Assembly (NCBI GenBank): GCA_031763025.1
Contig: JASSKH010000007.1
Location: 3,401,930 to 3,465,929 of the forward strand
Source of the DNA: Macrocystis pyrifera
Lineage: Eukaryota > Sar > Phaeophyceae > Laminariales > Laminariaceae
Direction: 5' to 3'
Length of the DNA: 64,000 nucleotides
Shown here: positions 1 through 11,144 of the stretch, piece after piece
Position numbering within the stretch: the first letter of the stretch is position 1
Layout of the letters: every line of letters begins with the position of its first letter
Notes under the pieces: model-generated
What the model was told of the DNA's origin: nothing
The model's database searches: none
What the model saw: the letters and a program-made list of their open reading frames with translations, nothing else
Translations under genes and position numbers: made by a program

Positions 1-134
1 TCGGGTGCATCCGGTACATATATTCCATATTCGCTGCGTGCGTCGCCAGCCCCGCGGCTTCATGTGGCTACAGTACACGGGTGATGAGAGAGCACCCCCA
101 CCCCCCCTATGGGACAAATGTTCGAGCCGACTTT

Positions 135-448
135 CTCCCCGGTGGCTTGGTAGGCGGTCCGCGTGCCTATCAAGATCAATTTCGTGGGTTCAAGCCTCAC
201 CGAGTGCATGCTCGTAGGGACTTTTTCTTGGATAAAAAATTGATTAGCGGAAAGCGCGAGAGCGTGAGTTAGCTACATTCGATGAAAATCGACGAGCAGT
301 GGGAATGCTGAACCTTATGCGCGACAAAAATAAAGGCACGTACCCGGGGGGGAGAAGGGACGACACCTGTGACCACGGCTTGTCCAGAAGATCGCTGAGG
401 GTAAAACCTCCTACGAGTTAGGCTGGAAAGTAAAAGTGATGATGATGG
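135..448 (+). mobile_element. tRNA-derived SINE, copy A
   Basis: One of five copies in the window of a repeat about 305 bp long. The head carries RNA polymerase III promoter-like boxes: an A-box-like TGGCTTGGTAGG and a B-box-like GGTTCAAGCC (GGTTCGAGTCT in other copies). The body is near-identical to the copies at 1228, 1578, 36232 and 39956. It ends near AAAGTGATGATGATGG. This copy lacks the first few head bases (GGCGT) present in the others. Confidence 0.8.
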
Positions 449-1227
449 CGGCACGCAGCAACGTGCTGTAAAATAAATGGTGACTTCGGAAGATATCGAC
501 AAGGTGTTTCCATAGGCCATGGCGCTCGACATTTTTTCGGCCTTCCGCGCTGTCGAGAGCCCGTTGTCGAGAGGAAATCAGCTTCGAAAATGATCCGAGG
601 GGAGGGGGGGTGTTGTCATGCGCGTGTTATACAAGCAATATTCGTCTCCTTTTTTCGACACGATTCCGCTCTGAAGTCTCAAAAGTGGTTGCTGCTGTAG
701 TGTGAATAGTACATGCATACGTAAGTACGTGCCCCACTCTTTGGTGGCATCTATCCCTCATGGTAGTACTACGATTGATTGCGTACGTGGTTTATCGAGA
801 ACCAGGTATGTTGTGAATGAGCCCTTGAAAAGCCCGTTGCTATGTAACAGTTGTTCCGCTCTAGATGATCAGCAGTTTGTCCACGAAATGGTGGTGGGTG
901 CACGCAGCTCGAACGCCTAACGGGGTTACTATAGCTGACAGCGGCGGCGTATGACTGTTGATGCACTCGCTCGCTTCCTGTATATGGTGCCGGTACAGCA
1001 CATGTCGATGCTATTTTGCCGTCATTTGCTTGCTGTACTGTTTGTTGCTGTACACCTCACGGTACTGCTATACCAGGTATGTAGTATATTATTAATAATA
1101 GTTTATTATCGTAAAAATACCTACCAGGTATCTTATGATTCCTCGCTGGCATTTCTCGTATCGTATTTTGTGTGGTATTTTGTGTGCGCGATTATTTTTT
1201 CGGCGCGAAGTTGGACGCCACGATAAC
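449..1227. other. No gene recognised
   Basis: Only short open frames in all six frames, with no splice-flanked coding stretch and no match to the repeat families found elsewhere. TACCAGGTAT occurs near 1071 and 1122, a 9-mer that is over-represented across the window. Confidence 0.5.
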
Positions 1228-1570
1228 TTTTTTTTTTTTTTTTTTTTTTTTTTTCATCATCACTTTCACTTTCCAGCCCACTCGTAGGAGGTTTTACCCT
1301 TGACGACCTTCTGGACAAGCCGTGGTCACAGGTGTCTTCCCTTTCTCCCCCCCGGTACGTGCCTTTATTTTTTATCGCGCATAAGGTTCAGCATTCCCAC
1401 TGCTCGTCGATTTTCATCGAATGTAGCTAACTCACGCTCTCGCGCTTTCCGCTAATCAATCTCTTTTTATGCAAGAAAAAGCCCCTACGAGCATGCACTC
1501 GGTGAGGCTTGAACCCACGAAATTGATCTTGATAGGCACGCGGACCACCTACCAAGCCACCGGGGACGCC
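1228..1570 (-). mobile_element. tRNA-derived SINE, copy B
   Basis: Reverse-strand copy of the SINE. It begins with a poly-T run (1228-1254, the A tail on the minus strand), runs through the conserved body, and ends at the tRNA-like head whose complement reads GGGGACGCC at 1562-1570. It lies directly next to copy C in the same orientation. Confidence 0.85.
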
Positions 1571-1577
1571 GGCACCA

Positions 1578-1920
1578 TTTTTTTTTTTTTTTTTTTTTTT
1601 TTGTTATCATCACTTTTACTTTCCAGCCCACTCGTAGGAGGTTTTACCCTCGACGATCTTCTGGACAAGCCGTGGTCACAGGTGTCGTCCCTTCTCCCCC
1701 CCGGTACGTGCCTTTAGTTTTTATCGCGCATAGGGTTCAGCATTCCCACTGCTCGTCGATTTTCATGGAATGTACAGCTAACTCACGCTCTCGCGCTTTC
1801 CGCTAATCAATTTTATGCAAGAAAAAGTCCCTGTGAGCATGCACTCGGTGAGACTCGAACTCACGAAATTGATCTTGATAGGCCCGCGGACCACCTACGT
1901 ACCAAGCCACCGGGGACGCC
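1578..1920 (-). mobile_element. tRNA-derived SINE, copy C
   Basis: Second reverse-strand SINE in tandem with copy B. Poly-T occupies about 1578-1602 and the head ends at 1920. The two share the same body with scattered substitutions, which suggests insertion of one next to the other or a local duplication including the tail. Confidence 0.85.
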
Positions 1921-2018
1921 ATATGGTATTATATGATATTATATCATGTACCCAGTATATATACAAGTGTGATACAGACGGTCCGCTGACTAGGAGTGCT
2001 GATTCTTGACGATAACTA

Positions 2019-2121
2019 TTACGGGGGGGCATAGTAAATAGGACCAAATATTGTTGGCAATAATAAAAATATATGGGTATTTGGGTGTACCGTATGTCCT
2101 ATTTACTGTGGTCCCCCGTAA
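2019..2121. mobile_element. TTACGGGG-type MITE, copy 1
   Basis: A 103-bp element with terminal inverted repeats starting TTACGGGG and ending CCCCCGTAA. The repeats extend inward through CATAGTAAATAGGAC and GTCCTATTTACTGTG. It is flanked on both sides by TA (2017-2018 and 2122-2123), the target duplication expected of Tc1/mariner-type elements. There are six copies in the window. Confidence 0.8.
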
Positions 2122-2123
2122 TA

Positions 2124-2718
2124 CCACCAGGCACAGCATACCGTGTCGTGTGATGTATCAGGCGAACACGCAAGAAAACAAACCCAGGCACAGACTTGTT
2201 TCCAAGTCGATTTTTCGTCGACACCGGGGAGAGAGTGCAAACGCCGAGCCATGCGTCCATGGATAAGAGACTCGACAAGGTATTTCCGAAGCCACTACGA
2301 TTTTCGATTTTCGTTTTGTTTGTCCCCCTCTTAAGAGCATGTTTCGGACGAATTATCGGCGGTGAAAATGACCCCAGGCGGTGTGCCATCTCCCGTGTTG
2401 TTTAGTATGGTGTTTTACCAGTACATCGTTTTTTTTCTTCTTCTTCTTCATTGTTTATGATGCTTGAAATGGGGGTGGCTGCTTGTATTAATAGTGACTG
2501 CCGAAGCCATCTTGTTCTCGTTTAGTAGTTAATCACTAGCTGGACTGGGTGGATAGAGCCGTACGGAAGCTATACTGGGTAGAGGCGCTTCCAATGCCCC
2601 ACTACGCCCCAACGCGCGGATGTTGTAGGGTGGATTCGCCTGACTCATCGCAGGTAGAGAGGTGAAAATCTTACACTAGGTGTGCGCTTATACCGACGTA
2701 CGCTTAGATAGCGTCGGC
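2124..2718. other. No gene recognised
   Basis: Overlapping short open frames on both strands around 2100-2400 are in competing frames and lack splice or family support. A short TTC microsatellite lies near 2435. Confidence 0.45.
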
Positions 2719-3015
2719 CTAGTGCGTGGTGATCACCTCGCTGTCTGAGAGGGGCCCGATGCACCCCCGCCCTTTACGTAGCACGTGCGTGCGTTGGGTC
2801 GCAATGGGATGGGTAGCACCCCTGCACACGAGCATCCCCAACGCTCCTATCTCACGATAAACGTGCACCAGATATACCTACGTAGTGGATGGCGATCTCC
2901 TCGCTCTCTGTGACGAATCGGGCGCATCCGCCCTTTGCCTTGGAGCGCGCGTTGGGTAGGGGGGGTGGGTCCCGCCCCTACACAGGAGCTTCCGCAAGGC
3001 TCTTGTCTATTCCTC
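2719..3015. repeat. Imperfect direct duplication of about 140 bp
   Basis: 2719-2862 and 2877-3015 are two diverged copies in the same orientation. Both carry, in order, a CCTCGCT.TCTG motif, CCGCCCTTT, GCGTTGGGT and a block ending in CTCTTGTCT or CTCCTATCT. No coding potential was seen. Confidence 0.55.
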
Positions 3016-3190
3016 CCCGGTGGCTGTCGGAGAGAGAGAGACGTCAACCGTTGAATGTACTTGCGCGATGGAATCGACACGAAGTATTTTCGCTATTGGT
3101 GGCCGGCGTGTTGTTCATCGCCCCCAACCACCTCGATATCCCAATTTCCCGGTGGAGCAGCGCTGTGGTTTATTGCCAACCATGGCCGAT

Positions 3191-3258
3191 AGTCCCGCAG
3201 ATATCCGCTATGGTAACCAGGGCTAGTCCCGCAGATATCCGCTATGGTAACCAGGGCT
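3191..3258. repeat. Perfect 34-bp tandem duplication
   Basis: A 34-bp unit beginning AGTCCCGCAGATATCC and ending CCAGGGCT occurs twice head to tail (3191-3224 and 3225-3258). The second copy runs into the left end of the hAT-like MITE at 3252. Confidence 0.85.
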
Positions 3259-3518
3259 GTTCACGAGTCGGTTCAAAGCCTCCCGGAGTTCAGATTCGGG
3301 TAAAAGGGTGACCCGACCCGATCCGTGAGAGTCTGAAAACCCCCTGACCCGACCCGACCCGACCCAACCCAACCCAACCCAATGCGACCCGGCCCGTGAG
3401 ATTTCGAAAAAAGTGCCTGACCCGACCCAACCTTACCCAACGCGACCCGACCCGTAAGATTTTCGAAAAGTGCCTGACCCGACCCGCGGGTTGGGGTAAT
3501 AACCCGCGAAGAGCCCTG
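3252..3518. mobile_element. hAT-like MITE rich in GGGTCGG / CCCGACCC
   Basis: A 267-bp element with ends CAGGGCTGTTC and GAAGAGCCCTG, so both termini read CAGGGCT/CAGGGCTCTTC inward, the CAGGG start known from hAT elements. The interior is repeated CCCGACCC and CCCAACCC blocks with inverted subterminal copies. No clear 8-bp target duplication was seen. A shorter relative is at 5190. Confidence 0.55.
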
Positions 3519-5189
3519 GTGACGACCTGCCGGGGCGTATCGACGACGACGGCTGCCAACGCTTCTGTCTGTTCCCATGGGCGGCGGTACGGCCTCACGA
3601 ACTGGGCCGTCGACCGCCGACCCAGCCTCAATACCGTCCAATGCCAACGCTGTTACGTACCAGTCTCGGGCGGAAATATAAGGGTCGTGTATTGATATAT
3701 ATATATATATATATATGCATCAGCAGTGCTTACCTTTCCGTCCAGAGTTGTGTTGAGTACCGTACAAGTTAAGATGCCATAAAAGGTGAAAGGCTACGCG
3801 GGGCCGCTCGTAACACGTGAGTGTGTGCCTCGTGATCGCGGTGTCTCGACGCGGGGGCGTGGTCCATCGTCTGATTCTTTCTTGTCTGCTCGTGTACGGT
3901 ACAGGAACGAGCGTTCCCGTGGTGGAACAAACGCGGTGTGAGTGGCGTACGAGTCGCCTGCTCTCGTGATGTTCGTCGCACGGTACCCGTTGCCCTGTTC
4001 TCGGGGGGGGGGGGACACGGTATTGGGAGTAATCAGAAACAAATACGGTGTGCAGTACGGGGATACCTGTTTTTTTTTTGGGGGTCCAACGCGGATTCTT
4101 ATCACTATTAATAGTGTTGATATAACCCCCCGTAAGTGAGCGGCTGAAGGGACCTACGAATATTATTGTGCCAGGTATACTGCTGTACTATTGGTAGGAT
4201 GGGTCATACCTGGTACTGGTACTGGTACATACTACTACAGTACTTACATAGGGGCTGGGTTATGTTCCTGCGGCATGTCTGCGAGATGTAGCCTGCATGG
4301 GCGATGGTATACACTTATAACAGGTAGGTGTTTGCTCCTTCGACGGGTGCGTGGACTCCCCTTCAACGGAAACTTGGATGTCTGTTGATTATCGTTACCT
4401 TGGACTACGAGGCGGTGTCTCCAACAGTCAGAGAAAGGTCGAGGTATGCATTAATAGCAAGGTATTACGCTATTGCGGAAGCTGGGAGAAGTGTTTTATA
4501 ATACTCGTGCTGCTGCTGCTGCTTGCTGCTGCTTTTTATTGATGTCAAGTGTAGGTAGGTGTTTCGGCAGCTCGTTTATGTGCTGGTAACAAAACCACTC
4601 TCTTACTGCTGCAAACAATTATCCTATTCTGATTTGAAGCACTCATGGTGTCTCCGAAAAGATTGATACAGTTCTTAAGGGAGAAAAAAGGGAAAGAGGC
4701 ACGAAATTACAAATTTAACGTCGTGCCATATATATATATATCTAATTATGATATATATATATATGATACGCCTTGAGCCCCCGACGATCATCCATAGCAC
4801 GATAATTACTTATTCTACTATTAATATTAATACAGCGGTAGTAGCGCTACTGATTTCACCTTCATTGGTGTCGTATCAAGATATTTTTTTTGTATAGTAC
4901 TGGAAGTTTGGGATTCATGTGAAGAGGCTTTCGGGCCCTATGCTGGCCGGTAGTACGCAGACCGCGTGGCAGAGGATGATGGTTGTTGGTATACACCAAG
5001 CGAGACTCGCCCCTACTACTGTGCACCCCGTTCCGATACGCCTCCTCGGTTTTGTCAACTGGTACGTTGCAGCGGTAGCAATAGGAATAGGAAGACGCGT
5101 GCGTGCTACGATATCGTAGGGATGCTGTACGATTTTTTTGGCCAAGGTATTTCCGACTAAGACGACGCGAGTTCAAGTAGCAAGAAAAA
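3519..5189. other. No gene recognised; microsatellites
   Basis: Contains TA-rich microsatellites near 3694-3717 and 4732-4764, a TGC run near 4509-4532 and G and T homopolymers near 4006-4085. Open frames are short and overlap on both strands. GGTACTGGTACTGGTAC near 4209 is a local repeat. Confidence 0.5.
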
Positions 5190-5340
5190 CAGGGCTGTTC
5201 TCGGGTCGGGTCAAACCTCGCGGGTCGGGTCGGTTCGGGTGATAAGGGTGACCCGACCGGACCCGTGGTAGTGTTTCAAAACCTCCTGACCCAACCCAAC
5301 CCGACCCACGCGTTGGCGTCATGACCCGTGAAGAACCGTG
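5190..5340. mobile_element. hAT-like MITE, short copy
   Basis: A 151-bp relative of the element at 3252. It starts CAGGGCTGTTCTCGGG, has the same GGGTCGGG and CCCAACCC blocks in inverted order, and ends GTGAAGAACCGTG. The interior is about 115 bp shorter than in the first copy. Confidence 0.55.
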
Positions 5341-7635
5341 GGGGGAAAACACAAAAAAATACCGCTTTTTGTCTGTCGCACAATCCGAGAATGCCCGCAT
5401 CGCGTTCGCTGGCGTCTCGCTCGCCCGGCATGGAAGCCAGCGGACGGGCTCGAACTTTGGCCTCGGCTCCGGTCGAGCGGTAATCGCCCGTCGGTTGGGG
5501 ACTGTCGCTGTGCGCCGGTAACCGTGGCTTCGTCGGGCGGGGTTATTATATATAGATATACAAGGTTCCCCTTCGGGATATGGTTGCCTTGAAATTCCGG
5601 AGATGTCGCAGGTTGAAAAGGGAGAGGTAACACATCATCAGGCGTTCCTATAGATGTATAGGATGGGATAGGTTGGGACGATGTGTGGTTGGACGTGAAA
5701 ACATACTGCTGCTGCTGTAGTGACGAGTTTGCATCTTCTCCTGGTGGTAACACTGCACACACACGAACACGAAAGCACCGTGGCTCTCACAAAGACCAGA
5801 GCGTGACGCGCGGGTGCTGTTGGACTACTGCTGCTGCTGCTGCTGCTTCTGTACGACTGTTGTACCGCTACTGCTGTCGTTGTAGGAATAGTAGATCCCG
5901 TGGCAGCGCCTTGGTTTGTGATTACGAGGAATTGTAGTTGAATACCGTCCTGCCCCCGCAACAATTTCACCGCTTGTTGATACAACCGGTGTGTGCTCGT
6001 TTCGATTTCCTAGGAAGACAGGAATGATGGCATACACACACAGAGGCACGGTCCGTCGCCGTCGCAAAGGGAAGAGCCTGGTGTGGGATTGAGGTTGCAC
6101 CGTGGTGGCTGCCGCAATGTACAAAGCTTGAGAGCTGGAAGGGCATTGAGATACGGCAGCAGAGCAAAAATATAAAAATATCGAAAGTGTCAGATTGTGG
6201 GGTTTGCGTTGTCCTGGAAGGCTCTGGCTCGGCGGAAACATATCCCGTAGCTGCTTGCTTGTTTTTCGCGACTTTGAACTCTCAGAGCACGCGCCATGAA
6301 CCTCGGCCGACGTCCAAACCATAGCCGTGTGTACACGCGGGCCTTCTGCGTGCTCCGCGGCCGAAAGCACGAGAAAAGACCTCCGGCCGAAAGAGGAATG
6401 TGAAAGCATTCCAAAAAAGTCAATTTGATGCCTATAGATAGAGCACGCGGTGCTGCTGAAACAATTACCGTACAGTCGGAAAAAGGCGGAAGAATGACAA
6501 TGTTGTTTTTATTGTTGTTCGACATCAGCTCGTTGCGATCATGCAGTTTGTGGTCTTAAGACAGCAGGGGTACTCGTAGTCGGGAAGGGGGGAAAAAAGG
6601 CTCGCCACGTTTTCGTTTCGAGTCCCAGACACGGCGGGGTATACTAAAACCAAGTAAACACCACTTTCTCACGAAAATAAATGTGTTTTGTGTATTTTTT
6701 TTCACGTCCAGAAATCTCACCATTCTATGTCTGTTTCTCATTCTAAAGTTGGAAAGGAAGGAGTGCAGGTCGTTTTCTCTTTTATTTCGTGTTTCTCTCG
6801 GACAGAGTCTCATGATTTTTTGGAGCGGGGATAAAAGCGTCTGGTGAGACCACCGTATTATTTACAGCAGGCACAGAAAGTGTTCGCAAGTCAGTTCGGT
6901 AGCGCTTGTTTTAGCCGGAGCTGTGACTTTTCCCTTGGTTCAGACCATGCACGTGGCGGAAACAAATGACGCTAAACAAGCTTGTGCTTTTTTTTTTTTT
7001 TTGCGGGCCTCCTCTCGCGTTCTTGGCTTCGATGTCGTGTTTTCTATGGTATACCTTAAGATCCCAAGCCAAAAAAAACTACCAGGTAGAATTTAGAGTG
7101 CGTGTTTTTGCCCGCTAAAAAGGACAGAACTGCTGTGAAATGTGATTCGTGTTTCGACAAAGCAGCCAGGAAAAAGTTCGGCCGGTTTTGTTCTTGAGTT
7201 CGGTGTCGTGTGTACATACAGTTAGCTGCTGGAGGCTGTATTTTCCGATTACCCTTGACTCGTGCTCGTTTACACGAAAGCACATGTTTTCGTGGCGTGA
7301 ACATGAACAGGGTGGATGATTGTATCGCACGACCGCGCACGCCAACCTTTTTCGAAAAGCAAGTTTTTTTTGCTGGTATCGATTGATAGAGCGAAAAAAG
7401 GAAGGGTGGGTGTCGCGTGGTTGAAAAAAAAAGAAGAGGTTGGATGGTATCGACTATCCGAAGCAAAAGCTAGGGTGCCGGCTGATATCGAGTGGTAGTG
7501 CGAAACAAAGAAGGGTGGGTGCCATAGACCAGTAACACCAGCAGATAACCTTTAGATGCTGCCGTGCACCAGGTTTCGGCACCCCCTCATTTTTCCTTTC
7601 GATCGCCCCCCCCCCCCCCCCGCTCCCGCGAGCAG
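5341..7635. other. No gene recognised; 5' side of the UBL gene
   Basis: This stretch should hold the first exon of the ubiquitin-like gene if that exon lies in the window. No open frame here encodes the expected start of a ubiquitin fold. It contains CTG/CAG microsatellites near 5708 and 5828, and a poly-T run near 6988. The 194-residue minus-strand open frame at 5825-6409 is treated as chance. A C tract at 7606-7621 forms part of the pyrimidine stretch before the acceptor at 7634-7635. Confidence 0.5.
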
Positions 7636-10600
7636 ACGCGACAACGGCTTATTTACCGAGGCAAAGTCTTGGCCGACGCCGACACGTTGAGCACGTACAA
7701 GGTGGAGAGCGGCCATTATGTCCACATGGTGGCCAGGCCCCTGGGCGTCCCGCCCCCAGCCTCGGCGTCCGCCGGGGTCGGCATCGGCTATGCCGCTACA
7801 GGCGCCGAGCCAGGCGCGCCGCCGCCGCCGCCGCCGCCGCACCAGACCGATGCGGGCGGTGCTCCGAACGCACGCCCCGCGCTCCGCTCAGGAACGCTCG
7901 GCGAGCGGCTGCTGATGGGCATGGGGATGCCCATGTTGGGCGGTGTTGTCGGTGGAGTTGGTGGAGGTGCACCGGGTGTGCAAGTCCCGGGGGGAGGAGG
8001 CGCGACTGGAGGCAGTGGTGCCGGGAGCAACGGGAACGGAGGAGTGGAGGCAGACGCCGCGCTTCTTAACGCCGCGGCGGGGCTCGACGGGCGCGATATT
8101 TTGTCGAACATGCTCGGTCTTGTGGACGGGGCAGGGGGTGGCGGAATTTCGGCGGCGGCAGCTGCCTCGGCGGCGGCCGGGGGAGGAGGGGGCGGCGGGG
8201 GGGGGCAAAGGGCAGACGCCTCCCGCGGCTTCTGGGACACCGTCGAGGAGCGCTATGGTGCGAGAGGTGAAGGTAGGGAGAGGGCGGCAGGGGCGGGGGG
8301 GGGGGCATCCCGGGTCGAAACGGCGATTGGAGCTGGCACCGGCGAGCGGGGCGCCGGGCAGGAGGAGCTGGCTGATCTGGAGCACGTGCGACAGGGACTG
8401 CTCACGCTGCACACGCTCTTGTCCGGCACTACGAGCAGAAGGCGGCCGGTTAGGTCTGGGATGCCGGCCCAGTCGTGGTCGTCGGGGGAGAACTCGTTGG
8501 TGAGTTTTTTTTTTCGTGTGTGTTGTGGGATTGTTGGGGGGAGGGGGGGCGGACGGGGGAGACGATGGTGCGACAGTTTGGTGGAATGGGTCGCTTACGC
8601 ATCCAGAATGTTTTATTTTGTGTTATCGATGCGCTCTCCCCGGTATACGTGCGTGAGCTGGAAGTGGAAGTGGAAGTTCGCCGCTGTCGGGGGGAATGTC
8701 GCCTTGCCCATTTAGTTTGCTGTAGTTTATTTTTGTGACCGGCTTGAAGAAGGTGGGTGCACTCGAGCTACGGAGCACGCTTTTGTCATAACATCAGGGA
8801 CCACCCCTCCCCCCCTCGCCGCCCCGCCCCACCTATCCGCCCCGCCCGACCTCCCCACGCGCAACACGACCAACCGACCCATGATGGCGCACACCTCAAC
8901 CGCGCGCAATCTCCCTTGATATTTTTTTTCCTGGTTTTGATTTGGCGGACTGAGCAGCGCTCGTTGGAGGTCTCGAGAACAAGGGCGTCCACCGAAGCCG
9001 CACAAGGTAGCGCCGCGACCGGCCCGCCTCCCGCTTCCGCAGCGTCGAAGGACGATGCGTCGGAGGCAGCCGTTGCGGAGGAGGTGGGGGTGACGGCGCC
9101 GGTGGTTGCGGCACCTGTGAGGGAAGGAGTGGGGGCGGGAGCGGGGGCGGGAGCGGGAGCGAGAGCGGGAGTGAGAGCGGGGGTGAGAGCGGGAGCGAGA
9201 GCGGGAGCGAGAGCGGGAGCGAGAGCGGGAGCGAGAGCGGGAGCGAGAGTGGGAGCGAGAGTGGGAGCGAGAGCGGGAGCGGGGGGCGCGCAGGAAGAAG
9301 CGGCGCCAATCGCTGCGGTGACCGCAGTAAAGGAGGAGGCGGATGCGGAACCGGAACCGAAGCCGGAGAAGGAGCCGGGAACAGAGCAGCAGCAACCAAG
9401 CGAGGTCTCCCCATCGGAGCCGTCTTTCAGCAGCGGTGGCTCTTCTCCCGGAAGGTCGTGGCTACCCCAGGCGTCCTTCGACGATGAGTCGGACGATGAG
9501 GAGGAAGGGGAGGGGCACGAGGGGCGGGTTGAGCCTGGCGAGGAGAATGAGGAGGAGGAGGAGGACGACGACGACGACGACGATGTCCACCGCGCGGAGT
9601 GGCTGAGCTCCAGCTCGGGGAGCGCGCCCTCGCGGCACTGGCAGTTTTTGGTCCAAGACGCTGCGGGGACTCCGTCTGGGGGGCCGACGTTGTCCGAGGA
9701 TCCTCCGCGGCTTCTGTCGAGCAGTGCAGAGAGGTGAGCGGCGGTGCTTTGCGTGTGGTGTTGCTTGTCGTGTGCTGGAGTTGCTTGTCAAATTTTGCGA
9801 GGCAAGTCTAAAATAGAACCGGACAGCTTGACGCTATCTGCCAATCGAATCGCTGTATTCACTCGAAGCTCGAAATAATCGCCGCCCACAAGAAGACAGA
9901 CACAACTCGTACACCGGTAGTCACGCGACGATTGACCTTCGATCTCGACATAGAATCAACCCACGGCCAACCCACTTCGTACCGGGCAGGTCCGAAGAGT
10001 ATACATGTTGACCTCGAAGGTATCATGGGATTCGTGGTGCAGGGAGCGAGAGGTTGGGCGTGGCGTCCTACGCTCTTTGTCCAAACCTTCAAAAACTTTT
10101 TTTTTTTTACCATCGTCGAAGAGAGATCGGGAGTTTTTGTCGTTTGTTTTCTACACACCAGCTGCCAATTGTTTTTTCATTAAACGCCTGGCCGGCCCAC
10201 GACGCATATCACCGACCGAGGTGTGAGCACTGCCACCTTAAGTAGGTCGGAGCCCCTAGTCAGCGCGCTTCGTTAAAATTTCACGGCGCACTCGTTGGGT
10301 TTGTCGATCGATGTTAAACCTGAAGAAAAAATGTCTGTTTCTTTGCCGTCGGAGAGAGGTCCAGATTTTCTTTGTCGTGTTTTTTCTACAGACCAGCGGC
10401 CGATTTTTTCTTGAGCAGATGCCTGGCCGGCTCACGCCACATATCACCGACGGAGGTGTGAGCACTGTAGCACTAGGGTGGGTCGGAGACCCTAACCAGC
10501 GCGTTCCGTTCAGATTTCTTGGCGAAGTTGTCGGTTTTCGTCGAACGCTGTCTCTGCCGAGGGTTCTCATCAAAGTTGTCTCGAGTCTCGAGAGCCTGCC

Positions 10601-10745
10601 AGGACAGGGGTTTCATACACATTGCGCGGCGCGCAATAAAGTCGGCCAAAGCCGTCCCGTGACGCGTAAATTGCCTTGTTGCGACGCCCGATAAGAGTTC
10701 GCGCCTTGTGCGAGGCTTTTATGCCGCTGTGTCAAACTTGAACCA

Positions 10746-10796
<51 letters not shown>

Positions 10797-11113
10797 CGTA
10801 CTCATTTGTTGCTTGCCTTAGTCATTTGACCATTGACCACGCATCCCTTTCGAGACGGAGCACCGTTCCTACTCCTAATAGAGACACCTCCAACAATTGG
10901 GCGCTCATTACGTTGTTTCCACAAATTACATAGAAACTTTTTGCTAATCTTATCCCCTTCCTATTTGGCGTCCTGTGGCCACCATCTATCTCCTAGGATA
11001 GCGATCGTTTTCTCGCCGCTATTCATTGTATCAAACTCCTCCATGTCACATTCGTCTATTTTCCTCATCTCCTTCTAACACATCCCGTTCCTCCTTGTAT
11101 ATTTCACATTATC

Positions 11114-11144
<31 letters not shown>

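Noticed and set aside
5825..6409. 194-residue minus-strand open frame
   Set aside because: Ends in a CTG-repeat poly-Gln, has no domain and no splice support.
8727..9395. 222-residue minus-strand open frame rich in Arg-Ser, like an SR splicing factor
   Set aside because: It is the antisense of the AGAR repeat in a well-supported plus-strand exon and has no RNA-binding domain.
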